Assembly: GCA_947184155.2 (NCBI GenBank)
Contig: CAMXCT020006634.1
Span: 408,475 to 472,474 of the forward strand
Direction of reading: 5' to 3'
DNA: 64,000 nt
From: Cladocopium goreaui
Taxonomy: Eukaryota > Sar > Dinophyceae > Suessiales > Symbiodiniaceae
Shown here in pieces: positions 12,753-25,300 of the stretch. The translations under genes were made by a program, and so were the position numbers. The notes under the pieces were generated by a model. That model saw only the letters and a program-made list of their open reading frames with translations. It did not search any database and was not told the origin of the DNA. Positions within the stretch are counted from its first letter, which is position 1; every line of letters begins with the position of its first letter.

Positions 12753-13065
12753 ACACTGGAGCGGACAAAGCTGTTGGGCGCCAGTCAGGCTGGCGCAAAC
12801 GGCAGGAGCACCATTTGCAATGAAAAGTGACTTAGTCAAATGCCTTGAATTCAGCTGTTGAGCCAAAAACAACGACCAACGATATACAAGAAACCACGCA
12901 GTTGACACTGGAACAATTCATGGAGTGGCAAGACTTTGACAAACTACATGCCTTGCACTTCAGCAATAGTGGATTCAGTAGCCATGCCTGGGACTGGCAC
13001 CGCTCATCTTTTCACTCTCCCATGGTCTTGGCGGCCAGTGGAGCCTGTAGGCCTAGCTGCTGTGA

Positions 13066-16062
13066 TCATTTCCGCTCACCCAAGAGCTGCAACAGGAACA
13101 GAAAGAGCTGCACGATGTCCAAATAGATGTTGATGGCCTTAGCTACTTTAGCTGTGGACTGCGGCCGCGCCATCCGGATGTGTCTATCTACATGTGTCTG
13201 AAGTCTGCTTGTGCTCTTGCTTTCCTGTCACTTGGCGAGGCATGATAAAGGCCATGTGCCCTCACACTGCTGAGATGCTCTCGGCTCAAGCTTTAAACAT
13301 TTGGTCGTTGTTCCAAGGGCGTTACATTCTCAGATGTTCCCCATTGACATGCCAAACATCAAACATGGACTACAAGCACAAAATTGGGATTGTGAGCATG
13401 TACATTTCTTTTGCATACATGAAGCTGATAAGGCATAAATGTATGTACATGACACTAGCTGGTCACCAAGCGAGCTCGGAAAGCGTTGGGACTACCACTG
13501 CAGCTCAAAATCCACGTGTCTTAGTCTTCCGGTTTCGACTGAATCTATGGGTTATAGAAGGGATCAAGGCTTATTCGTAGCCTTGATTGGTCCTGTAGTG
13601 GCCCAGGATCATGCATGATCAACTGTACTTTAAGTTGAGACTCCGCCATGCAGTAGTCATCCAACTGGAACCTGCCGAAGGAATCAGAATCACCATCAGA
13701 TGAGCCAAATCATTATTCATATTATTCAGATTTCATAAAGATTTGGAATGGGGTTCTCTCTCATACATTCTCATCATTCTCTATGTTCCTGGCTATGCCA
13801 ACCACATTGACTCACGACAATGCTGGATGATCCCTGGACGTTTGCAGTTTCCTTTCCTCGAACAAACCCCCATCCCCCAGCCTAAATTTGCTGTGCTTTC
13901 CGCCCAAAATCAGCTGGGTGTCCAGGATAATGTAAAAAGAGAAGAAAAGCGCACCGAACGAAGCGTACACGATATTCCTGAGTTAACTCTGCTGCACTTA
14001 TCGCTGTGAACTGTGCCGGTCCCTTGAGAACCCCCTACGCCAATCTGCACTTATCTGCGCTAATCTGTGGCAATCTGTGTGTCTAGGCCTTTGTTTTGAA
14101 CCCTCTTCAACATGAAAAACATGAGTTGCATGATGGCGCGCAGCTGCCCAACTGCACCGATATGCCTCAAACCCTGCGTGAATCAAGAGTGCGCAAAAAA
14201 GAAACCTAGTGAAAGGATCGCGTTGTTAGTGCCTGCCAAGGTACAGAACTTTGAAGGCGCCACTGCCTGAACACGGACAGTTGAAGCATGTTCAGCGACG
14301 GCGCAATCCAATGCAATCTAGGCATGTGTACTCATATGGCGTATGGGCATGTGTATGTGGGGAGATATATTTGCGCCGCTAAATTCCCTTGGCCTTCCGA
14401 CGAAGATGATGCACAGACAAGATAACCGCACCGCGACGGTTTGGAGATGGTCAATGATGTCAATAGTAGCAGCACTTGGGAGGCTGCCCTCTACTTCCCA
14501 CAGTTGTAAAAAACAAAAGAATCCGCAATTCAGGCAGCCTGTCTCACAGAAACTAGCCTGGAAGAGTGGGATTTCTAGACTCTTTCTGGGCTGTCTAGTG
14601 GAATTGAATGGAATTGAGACAGTGCAAAATGTTCAAGTTCCAAAAAGTTCCATCCAAATCCATCGTCGCCTGGCCTGCAGCCCCAAAGGCGGCTGAGATG
14701 GAGATGGCCAAGCCCATGAACATCAGCACCAGGCAACCAGCGAACATGTACGGAAGAAAGCCGGTGAAGTCATACCTTGGAATCAGCACGCCACTATGAG
14801 TGGTTTGTTGCAAAACAGGATGGATTTGGGGATGTAGTCAACTGCCTACAGAGATAAAGACCCCAGGATTGATATCTTGGCAAATGGGTTGTAGATCGTA
14901 GTTCGTTATCTTCCAGTTTCTTCGTGTCTCATGCTGGGAAAGCTGGACGGACCAAAATGTCATAACAAAAGTTGTTGGCAGACAAAATGAAGAGTCCGAG
15001 AAGCATATGTTCGATTTCATGCCAAGCTACGTCGTCTGGAGACTGAAGAGCATGAGTGCCAAAGTCACCAGAGCCTTAGTTGAGGATCATTGCAGTCTAT
15101 TATATAATATGTATATTGCAGTCATGAATTTTCCAAAGAACCGAAGATGAAGCCCTGTAGGTCACCCAGCAGGTCTCCGCTCCGATAGCCCATTTTGCTT
15201 GTACGGCATCAGGTTTTTTATGAGCCAGCTACCCCCATCCTACTGGGCAACATATAACATAATGACTCATAATGACTAAACATCTTTCCAGCCAAATTAC
15301 TGTGACGGCAAATGTCACAAGCACAGACTGGATGGTGTATTGGACGCAAATGAAGCCTCAGCATTGACGGCCAGCAGCTTCGGGAGGACAGGAGCCCCTT
15401 GCAACAGTAGAGGTTCAGATGGTTCAGTGGCATGAATAATCCTGGTCTGAATGATTCAGATGGTTCAGATGGTTCAGTTGGTCATCATGTGGACAGGGCA
15501 AAAGGATTGAACCACTGGGTCCTCATCACCACCATGTTTGTGAGCTACAGGAGCTAGTAACGCTAGTAGCTCGGGATGAGGATGAGCCTGATGCTGATAG
15601 TGTGATAGTGATTCTGATGAAGAGGAGCAGGATGTGAATCCCCAGTACGACTACGGACTCCTACTGCACCAACAGCAGCAACAATCTTCGCAATTCTTTG
15701 AGTATCTTTAACTTTACCGTCTTTGATTGCGTGCTTCCCCCTAATTACTTTGGAACTGCTTGCGGAAATGGGACAGGGGAACGAGTTGTGATAAAGCAAC
15801 TTTCGCTGTTGTGTCGAGATGCCCACCAACACCGCCTCTGCCAATGTGAAGAGCGACAGCCTCATGTTAAACAACAAGGATAGCAAAACAAGAAACCGCT
15901 TCCACACCTACAGTAGGCAACAAGGTCAATGTGCAACAATATTCTTCCTTGTCGGTCATGCGTTCACATGTCAGGTGCTATTAAGGAAAGGAAGGTTGTG
16001 GGTGTTGCTGACATGACCAAGCTCAATCCAAGCTGCAAAATGTAGTTCTGCGGGGTCGTTCT
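13066..16062 (-). CDS. Bax inhibitor-1 / TMBIM (lifeguard) family membrane protein, 5' end unresolved
   Basis: Small exons encode the conserved seven-helix BI-1 core: 16037-~16062 (TPQNYIL), ~15805-15860 (LSLFTLAEAVLVG), 15659-~15700 (IVAAVGAVG), 15031-15074 (ALVTLALMLFSLQT), ~14665-14775 (YDFTGFLPYMFAG), 13882-13977 (VYASFGALFFSFYIILDTQL), 13644-13671 (28-nt exon, FQLDDYCMA) and 13066-13137 (INIYLDIVQLFLFLLQLLG, then ERK and stop). The family signatures YDFTG, DTQLILGGKH and the INIYLDIV helix are all present. BI-1/TMBIM proteins sit in ER or Golgi membranes, leak calcium and suppress stress-induced death; the C-terminal basic ERK tail fits. Donors: GC at 16036, GT at 15658, GT at 15030, GA at 14664 or 14667, GC at 13881, GA at 13643. 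N-terminal exons upstream of 16.06 kb were not found with confidence. The exact ends of the 15.8 and 15.7 kb exons are tentative. Confidence 0.88.
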
Positions 16063-16066
16063 CATA

Positions 16067-17790
16067 GTGTCAGGGCAGCAAATGAAGACACAGGTCATAC
16101 CTCATGAACAAGCAGCAAGCTCAGCAAACATGAACCCTGTCTGCTCAATGTCGGGATGATGCCCTTTGTCCTTCGGGTCAACTCACATCCATCTGAGTCC
16201 CATTCTGATGAGCATCACCTAAGCTGCTAAGCTCAGGCGGCGCAATTTACAGCACCAAATCACTGCAAACCTCTTGCTATCCCTGACCCCCGTGGCAGAG
16301 TCTTCTGGTTTGGTGTGTATCTCAGGACGGGACCATGGAGAGCACCATTAACACCGATACCAAAACTGGATTGTAAACCACCTCAGAAGATTTCGGCAAT
16401 TCTCAGCATCATGCAGAGGGCATGGTCCGGGCATGGTGCATCAGCAGCAACACTCCGACGTTCAAAGTCATCCAGCTGCATCTGTCTGTATGTATACATA
16501 TATATATACATAATGGATGTATAATATTTTATATGTATATGCATATGTGTGCGCGTGTCTATTTATAATATGGATGCATATATATATATATGCATACATC
16601 ACTTCATATACAATTCTCAACCTGACAAGATTGAAGACGACCCACACAAATTTGTTCAATACCTCGCTCCAAATAACATCCTAAATCCAAACTATCCTGA
16701 AATTTGATGGTTCCTGTATGTGGGTGCATTTACAGAAAAGCCCGTGAGACTCTCGCCACAATGATCAGGGCTTTATCTGAAAGAGGCCGGATCTAATCAC
16801 AGCAAGCGTCAAGCTTCGCACCCAAGACCGCGATTGAACCTTGAATCAAAGCCAAGGACAAGGGACTATATGGTAAGGATCAGAACAGGGAACCTGAATG
16901 AGCAATGTCAAGAAGTCTCAAACATAAAATTCGGAGTTGACCCTTTCACCTAGCGAAACAAGGCAAAACTGTTCGCACTGGTTCCGCATGAACACTATGA
17001 CCATGGAACCTGACCATGTGCTTAAAGCGCCGTGCAGCCTGTGAAGCAAACTTCTCATCGACATGATTGATCCAACAGCTCCCGAGAATGGATGGATACA
17101 AGGATGGGCTGCCCTTGTATCAACTTCTTTCATCATGGTTTGCAGATGTTTGCCGTATCTGCCTGTCATCTCTCTTCTTATTATATAGCATATCCCGGTG
17201 ATATTATCCCTATTGAATCTTATTGACACATGCACCCCTCCTGTACCCTGATCATGAAACGACTGATGCTTGGAATCTTTGATAACAGAGGCTAAACATG
17301 ACTAAACAACTTCAACAACCTTGAGACACGGACAGGGGGATGAAACAGCCAGGTGGCCAGCTACCACAGAGGTAGCGACAAGCTGAGCTCCCAGGATACC
17401 AAAGACTTTTCGGATGAAGCCTCACTCACCAGCTCAGCAGGTTGAGTGGATGTATCTTGTCTAGCCATCTTGTCTAGCAAGGCATGGAACACTGGCATCA
17501 TTTCGTGGCCTAAGCATGTCTGAGATGAAGCCTCGCAGGCTAGACTGGGTAGTATCTGACTAGAAGACTTGCATGTAAAAAGCCAAAACCTCCGCTACAG
17601 GAAGTAAATTCCTTGGCAAGACACCAGCCATTCCAACTCATGTCACATAAGCCTTATGTTACATCAAAAGTCTGACGTGATGTCCGGCGCTCGGCCTTTC
17701 TTGCAGTATCTGTTCCTTTCCTACCAGGTGTTTTTGTTGGGGCTACCTCTGTGAGCTTGATCTGGCCCTGAGGGCAAATGGAAAAAAACG
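16067..17790. other. Unresolved; may hold 5' exons of the BI-1 gene
   Basis: No segment could be tied to the BI-1 N-terminus. A TA-rich microsatellite (TATATACATA and TATATATATATGCATA) lies at 16495-16595. Confidence 0.4.
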
Positions 17791-17842
17791 TCATGGAGAA
17801 TGATTTTGGTTCAAATTCAAAGATTGTGGTTCAAATTCACGC

Positions 17843-18040
17843 TTTCGGGCTTTGAAGAGATGAATGGCCATAAGCCATAAGCCCATAGATCCATAGGTCC
17901 GATGTGTTTGAACTCCCGGAGCCCATCTGTGAGGCCGCACCATGACGGACTGCAGTATCAGTGATCTCGGCAAGATCCTGAGCTGCGATCCTTTCCGCAC
18001 GTGCGAGAACGTGTGCGAGAGAAAGTGTGGAAAGACATCC
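17843..18040 (-). other. Exon-like segment, unknown gene
   Basis: One minus-strand frame reads as a plausible amphipathic helix (AHVLARAERIAAQDLAEI). It could be an exon of the BI-1 gene's 5' part or of a separate gene. No partner exon was found. Confidence 0.3.
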
Positions 18041-18049
18041 CATTGGGGC

Positions 18050-19340
18050 GAGTTGTTTTCCCTGCCAGGACGGCGCGCAAAATTCTCACCTCTATGATTC
18101 CAATAGGTCAAAGGGTCAAAGGTCTTCCCAAGAAGGAAACATGAGGCGAGTCATAGCAGTGAGGTGGAGAGACAATCACACATGATCACACATGGACTCG
18201 CCCTCGCCTGGACCCTGTTACCCTTCACCAAAATTGCAGCCAGGTACGCCGGGTACAGTGCCAGGATCCATCAAAGGTGTCGATTCTTTCGGAGCCATGG
18301 TTCTGACCAAGCTGTTGGGCACTGCCAAATGAAAGGGGCGCTGATCCAACCCCGAGAGTATCACAGTGTGCATCTGGGCCAAATGGTCTCTTTCAAATTA
18401 ATCTTCAAATCAGGGTGCACCACAAAGCAACAATCATCACGAAACTCCGGGAAGTTTGCCAATTTTCCCTGCCTCGGCCAACTAGATCGCACCGATCGTT
18501 CAAGAGGCAATGTATGGGTAGTAAGTGCTACGCTACCGGAAGTAACTAAGCGCCACCTGGAGTCAAATGGCTTCCAAGCCAAGACGATGATTTCTCCACA
18601 GCTCGCCAAATTCTGCCGAAATTAAGCTGACGAAATGCAGTTGCACGACCAGTTTTGGGGCCAAGTTGTGCCGGCGAGTTGGGAGATAGGGAGGTTCCCA
18701 AGAGATAAGAGCTGACTGGAATCGAAAATGGTCAAGAATGCTGCCCCTAAAGATCCCAAAAGTGTTGCCGAGGAAACAGGTTCCGCTTGGTGTTCGTCGC
18801 TGCCCAGCATTTTTTCGAACGAGTGGATTTCAAACGGCCATTGCTCAGTGCGCTTTGGCGTGACGGCTCTACGACTTTATCAGCACGCGGGCAGGGTGTC
18901 GAGGCTGATTCTATGGCATCTCGAACTCCAGCCCATGGCGCTGATGGAAGACGGGAATTTGGACGTGACATGGAAATTCACGTGTGACATTCACCAAGTG
19001 TTGAGTTGGAACACCCCAATTTCATCCAATTTCCAGATCACAACCTTGTCATGGCTATGCTGAAAAGATCTACAGTAACTGCAAAAGGTGTGCACTTGTC
19101 ATGAAATCACAAATGCCACTGTTGAAATGTCGGAGAGCTCTAAGTGAAGACCAGTACTTCAGCTTCGTGATCTGATGTCTGAGCCCTTGGGCATGTCGAC
19201 AAACACAAGGGATAGCCCAAGTTGGTGTCTGCCACGTACTGGTTGCGGAGCTGTTTGGTGTTCCTGGGCACCGAGTGTTAAACAACTATCTGCGAAATGA
19301 AGACTGGACTCAACTCATATGTCTATCACAGGTGGCACGC
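18050..19340. other. No firmly supported gene
   Basis: Several open frames lie on both strands (for example 18361-18609 minus and 18728-19063 plus), but none shows a family motif or phase-consistent splice partners. This is the presumed 3' flank of the galactocerebrosidase gene. Confidence 0.4.
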
Positions 19341-19346
19341 ATCTCT

Positions 19347-22300
19347 TCAGCTGAGATGCGGGAAATAACTCCACTGTTTCCAGTCGCCGCCAGAATTTCC
19401 AACAAAAACTTCACCCGTCTTCTTACCAGAGAGTTGCTGTTGCCTTGGTTCTGATGGTTCTGGGCCATGGGCATCCTGATGGCTGCAGAAGCCCCAACCA
19501 CGACTAAACTTCAGCCTTCTGCAGACGGGTGGCACGGCCTTTGAAGTCACGAGCTGCACCCTATTCCGGATGAGCGTGTAGTCATTTACAAAGAGTTGCC
19601 CAACTTTTGCAGAGTCACCTCAGTAAAGGAGCTTGCAGCCGGGATGAGCTATCATTGCATTCACACAGCGACGCCAACAGCTTGGCTGGAGATGACCAAA
19701 CTGACCAAACCACCAACTCGATGGCACACCCAATGCCCAGCTGCTTTCTTCCGAGCTGCAAACCTCAAGCACCACAGGCCCAGGAGCAGTGGCGCTAGCA
19801 CAAAGTCCTGCGGCCAGCATCGCCGCTTTGGAGCGCGTTCTTGGTTCTGAAAGGAATATCCGTCTCAGTTGCTCAACTGGCAATCGAAATCCTCACTTGG
19901 CAAATCCTGATCATCCTGTCATGTCCAGTCCAATTTAAATGTTCGACCTTCGGAGCCGGTCCTGAGTCGATGTGCTTCAGCTGGTAAGATGGCACAAGTT
20001 CCCACCCTTGGTCCTCCATGATGCCAGCTGGCTCATACCCGCACACCAACTTAGAAAATTTTGAATTTGGCCCATGGCGATCAATTCGCCAATTTACACA
20101 CTTGTTTTGGGGGCCCAGAAACATGGATATCCCCCAGGCTGTGACCACTGTCCGTCAGCGCCTAGGGCCTAGAAGTTTCATCTTGCAATCAATTCAGAAC
20201 AAAATTAAGAAATTAAACGAAAATAAATGAAAATTATATAAAATCATGACATCCACTGTCCACCACCGTCCTCCGCAAAGAGGCCGTTGCGGCTGCAGTT
20301 GCGTACGCTCAGCTCTGCTCCCACACTCGGGCGTGGGCAGCGGCTTGGTGGTGTCCAACCACCTCCGGAGGTTGCCTTGAGCAACGGCAACGAGAACCTA
20401 ATTAGACCTGCGTAAGTGGCCAGTCCAACCATGTCAAAACTGGTCAATGTTAGTTACCGGTCAAAGAAAAAGTGAATAGACACCAAAACGGGTTTTTTGA
20501 ACATCTGACCTTGAAAATGCTGAGATTGCGGAACTCAATGGGAAACCATTCGTTGGCACCAATAGCGGCAAAGCCTTAGCTCGGTGGCTTTGGTTGCATG
20601 TTGCAGGACTAGCCACCAGAAGACGAAAGATTTTGTTAGACTTGGGCGTTACACTCAAGGCCTACATAGCTGACGAAAATCTTGGACTCGTCCAAGCAAC
20701 CTGTGTCGAGGTCCCTCACCTGCAGATTTGCAAAAATTTCTTTGCCATCGACGCTGGCACATACCTGCCGTGAGGAAAATTCAATCGTCACACTGGTGGA
20801 AATGGAGTGTGGACACCAGTTGCCATCTCCTTGTTGCTGGCACAAAAAAAAGGGACAAAAAAGAGCTGTTCAAGAGGCACAATCTGGATGTCTCCTGAAA
20901 TGTTCTTCCTTTGTCATTGCCCTGCTGGAAGCCCTAGGCCTTGTTCTCAGCGGATGCAGCCAGCGCCAGGCTGTGCCATCCAGATGTCAGAGCCGCAGCC
21001 AAGTGACCCTCAGCCACTGGTGGTTTTGGGATGCCTGGTGAGCCTGGCAGCATTCACTTGGAGAAAGCTGGTGTTTTTCCACATGAATGGCAGGCTGCGG
21101 TGTGCCATGGTCCAAAAACCAAAGTATGTTGATGGTGTGATATTTCGCACATTACGATTTGATGATTCTAGAATTCCCTCCGGGGTGGAGTTCAGCGAGA
21201 GAGTATCAAAAAGAAACGTAAAGACGTCGGATCCTTCATCCATCCTTGATGCATATTCTCCATACAGCATCAGCATCAGCATGTTCTTTCGAACCCTCTG
21301 CTTGCTTTCAGTGACTGCTCTCGATCAGTTGCTCAAAACTGAGGCACAAAGCTGACCTCCATGCAGATCCATTCTATCATATTCTATCTATGCCAGTGGG
21401 TTCCCTCTCGGTCACATGGCACCGTTGCCTGGCAAAGCCGGGCCGGAGTTGGACAGCCGCCAGTAGCCATCGGCGTAAACACCTGCAATGTGACACCATG
21501 TCTGCCAAGAGATATGACCTAGTCGTCCTGCCATAAACATCCATGAATGTACGAGCCACAGTCAGATTGGCAATACGGCCACAATATTCAAGATGATTAA
21601 TTAACGTGTATATATATATATCAACATGCAGGTCTTCATCCTGAAGTTTTCTGTGTCTGTGGAGGCTCAAGCCCATCTAAATCCTTTGCAACTAGCCGAC
21701 TAGCCTAGCCATGGCCCAGGAAGTATTTGAGTCTGACCAAGTTGAGTTCGACGGCTTGCCACAATCATGTACCCGAGGAAAGCTGATGTGCTGACCTACT
21801 ACTAGCTGCAATTTGACACCTATTCATACCAATGCCATATTGGTGGCTCTCACTTGGTACCTGCATTGCATTGCCTCCGGCTTTGCCTAGAAAATCAGCA
21901 CTGAATATGCCAAGGTGCATAGAACCACACCGTTCTCCCACATTTGATCCACACGCACTGCCACACAGGCTGCATGGGATCTCTCGAGGTGGCGGAATTG
22001 CGATTTAAAACCTCTCCAAAGTGACAGAAAACGTAAAGGCCTTTCCAGTCCCAGACTGGCAGGAAAAGATGGAAAAGACAAGGCAACATAGGTGACATAG
22101 GGCAACACGTCTTCATTATGAAATATCTGAAATATCTGAAATAGTTGTCGGATGTTGGTAGTTGTTGGATGTTGGACTAGCTTACCGAGATTCCAGCAGG
22201 CCTTTCGCAACCTTGCACATGGATGGATCTCGCACGTAGCCCAACCAGCAAGACTGCGAAGACTCATCCCATTCCCAAACCTAAAGGTTCAACATGGTTC

Positions 22301-25300
22301 AACGTTGAGTAAAGAAAAAGTGCCGGTCTGTGAAGTCTGTGAAACAAGTAATATACAGGCTCCGTGAAAGGACCTGGCGTCATGGAAGATCTGAGCAAAT
22401 GGCATTGCAGAAGTCTGTCAGGGGGCAGCACGCCTCCCGGCAGGCTGTTGGAGTTGACGCATCACCTCGACTGACATCCGCTGGACAGAACTGGAGAGAA
22501 ACTGGACACAGCCACAGCCTTCCTTAAAGTAGGCTGAGACACTGATGCACAAAAGCCATGGACCAAAGCCACCCCAAGCACAAACCGCTTCAGGGCGCCA
22601 GTGCCCTGACATCCTCACTACTTTGCACGACCAGGGGACTCCAGTGGCCTTTGGCCCTTTGGCCAAGCAACTCTTCGTAAGCCCATTGCACTGCTTGTCG
22701 GTGAGGTCAACGGGAAAGGCATCTGATGGGCAAGTCGAGGCACTGACAGCATTGCCAGTACTATGAGCAACTGGCAGCTTGAAGTCCACCTTGACCTGGA
22801 TACGTTAACAGTGGAAAAACACAGCTGGCGGGACTGATACATGAAACCATCCCGAAGGACAGTGGCAAAGGGTGTGCTGCTGACAGGGCAATCTGGTCAA
22901 GGTCTAATTACTGAGTTCTGTTGCGAGTAGATGCTCAAATAGCATCCCCTGCCCCAAGCGCTTGGTCATGATGATCGGAAGGGTCGAATGTCTTAAAAGT
23001 GGCTCTTCTATTATATATATATACTCATATAACACACACACACACATATATATATATATTGTGTGCTTCCTGCATCTTCCTGCCGCTCCTGAACCAGGCA
23101 GCCCGTTTCCCCCTGCCTCGATGTCCTGCCACTCCCTCATGCCAATCAAAGTCATTGGACCTCTGGTGCCCTGATCGCTCCAACCGATGGGAAGCTCTGG
23201 GACCATCTGCTTCAGGCTCTTCTTGCCATCGCTGGAAGGGTGAATCTCAAAGGCACCAATCTGATCTGCAAACCACCTATAGTGCCAAGCAGTCGCAGCT
23301 TCACTCAATGAAAAGACCCACAAAAACATGGAAAAATCGTTGCTAGAAGAACAGCCTGCACTTTCAAGTCTTCAGAATGGTTTGCCAGAAATGTACTTGT
23401 TTGTGCCGTTCGGTTCATCTGCTTCAACCACATGCGAGACCACCCGCCTCGCGTTCTGCGACTCTGGCGTCGATTGGAAGTCGTCAGCATAGTCTAATGG
23501 AAATGATGGAGACGTCGAAGGAATCTGATCGAAACTGCCTTTATGACCGCTGGTCACGGTGGTGACAGTGAACATGCTTCCAATCGGCACGAAGAGGCTG
23601 AAGCGATTATCCGTGACCTTCACAGTTGATTTCTGCAACATAGGAGGGGCTCGATCGAAAGTCTCGAAATTGGAATACCTCAAGGGCCAAGGCTGCAGCA
23701 TGCTACGGAGTAGGCTTGCAAATCTCAACAGCTTCTGCACACTTTGGTTGGGCCAAGGAACCATACCTGCAACTCAGCTGGGGCCTTCATAGATGCGGCC
23801 AACTGTATGGTCACAGTTTCCTGGGCAGATTGGCACAATTAAATCGGGATTCAATCAATGAATATGTGTAATACTTCCCTTCCCTCCTTACAAGTGAAGA
23901 AACTTGATGCAGTGATAGATCTTGCGAAGTGATACCGGGCTCAAAGCCCTTGTTGCTTGAACGGAAATCTCTCACAAAGCCCAAAAAGGTCCTCTTTCAC
24001 TTGAAAGTTTGGAAGTGGGGGCCGTGTGCACATCGCATGGTCACCTCGGATGAGGCTGAGAGAGCGGAAGGAAGTAGCCGGCGCTTTCGTCTGGAATCCG
24101 TCTTGACTCTTGGCAAAATTCTGCACTTTAGACAAGGAATGCATATAATTTGGCTGGACCATTCAAGAAGTGCTAGCTTCGCTGGCTTCAGAATCCCTTC
24201 CCCTTCCTTGAAGACCAAGCGCGCGAAATCTTCACAATGTTCATGGTGAAATCAGTAGACTTTGGATCCACCCACGTGGCATAGTAGCCGCCATTGGGGA
24301 GCTCGCCAGACCCAGTGCCATTCAATAAGTAGTTCCACCCAATCTCCGTAAACTGAGTCACATGCCTCATTTGAAGCTGCGCTATGAGAAAAACTTCAAA
24401 ACTGAAATCATGGGATTTGCCATTTGGATGGATTTGGTACTTTGGTTCGTAAAATCGATTTTCCACTGGCTGTCGTGCGGTTTAGCTACGCCGTGGCCCA
24501 AATCACAGGGTTCACTTCATAGTGCCCGCTCCATGGTTCGACAGAAGTCATCATGGAACTGCCGTACCAGTTGGTCCCGTGGTAGTATGCCCCTGCCATC
24601 GTGACTGCGGGTTGTAAAGGATGGTTCTGATGGAGTGGTTACACCACACGGGGGGAAACAAAAATATGGTCTCGACGTTTTTGCTTCTGCGTTTCCTCAG
24701 TTATACGTAAACCAATACCTGGACGAACCGCAAGCAAACTTCCAGCAAATAGACAATGCATTGTAGGAAACAAAGAAGCACAAATCACAAAGCGCGCGCA
24801 CATCGCACGAACATAGCACTTCCACATAGTGTATATATATATACACATACACATACTGCTTGAAATTGATCAGCTGAGCTTTAGCCGTCGGATGAAAAGC
24901 CAGGATCAGGTCCAATCGGGACCAACCCACCCTTCTCATCCCTTCTCCATGAATCCTGAAGTGGTAACAGCACTGTAACAGCACAAAAAGAGACTGATCT
25001 GGCCTACCAGGTTCCACATAATGGAGGATGTGATCCTGAGTTGGGCACACTTCTCAATGTGCAGCTCCCTCCCAGAGGAATAGCAATTCTTCTGAAAATC
25101 TCGACAAATCCGGAACGAGGCCATGTCTTGACACACAGAGAACGTGTGTTGCAAACTTATGCTACTCCCGGGGCAACTATGCCAAACCGAGGCTCTTGTT
25201 GATGACCCAATGAGAATTGATCACACGTCCCCAACACGCTGCTCCATTGAGATCATCGTAGGATGAAGACTCCTCTGAGGCCCAGATTGGTTTCTCCAAA

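Noticed and set aside
12034..12861. 275-codon plus-strand ORF
   Set aside because: It is antisense to the 12021-12752 minus exon, whose frame has phase-matched partners and less biased composition.
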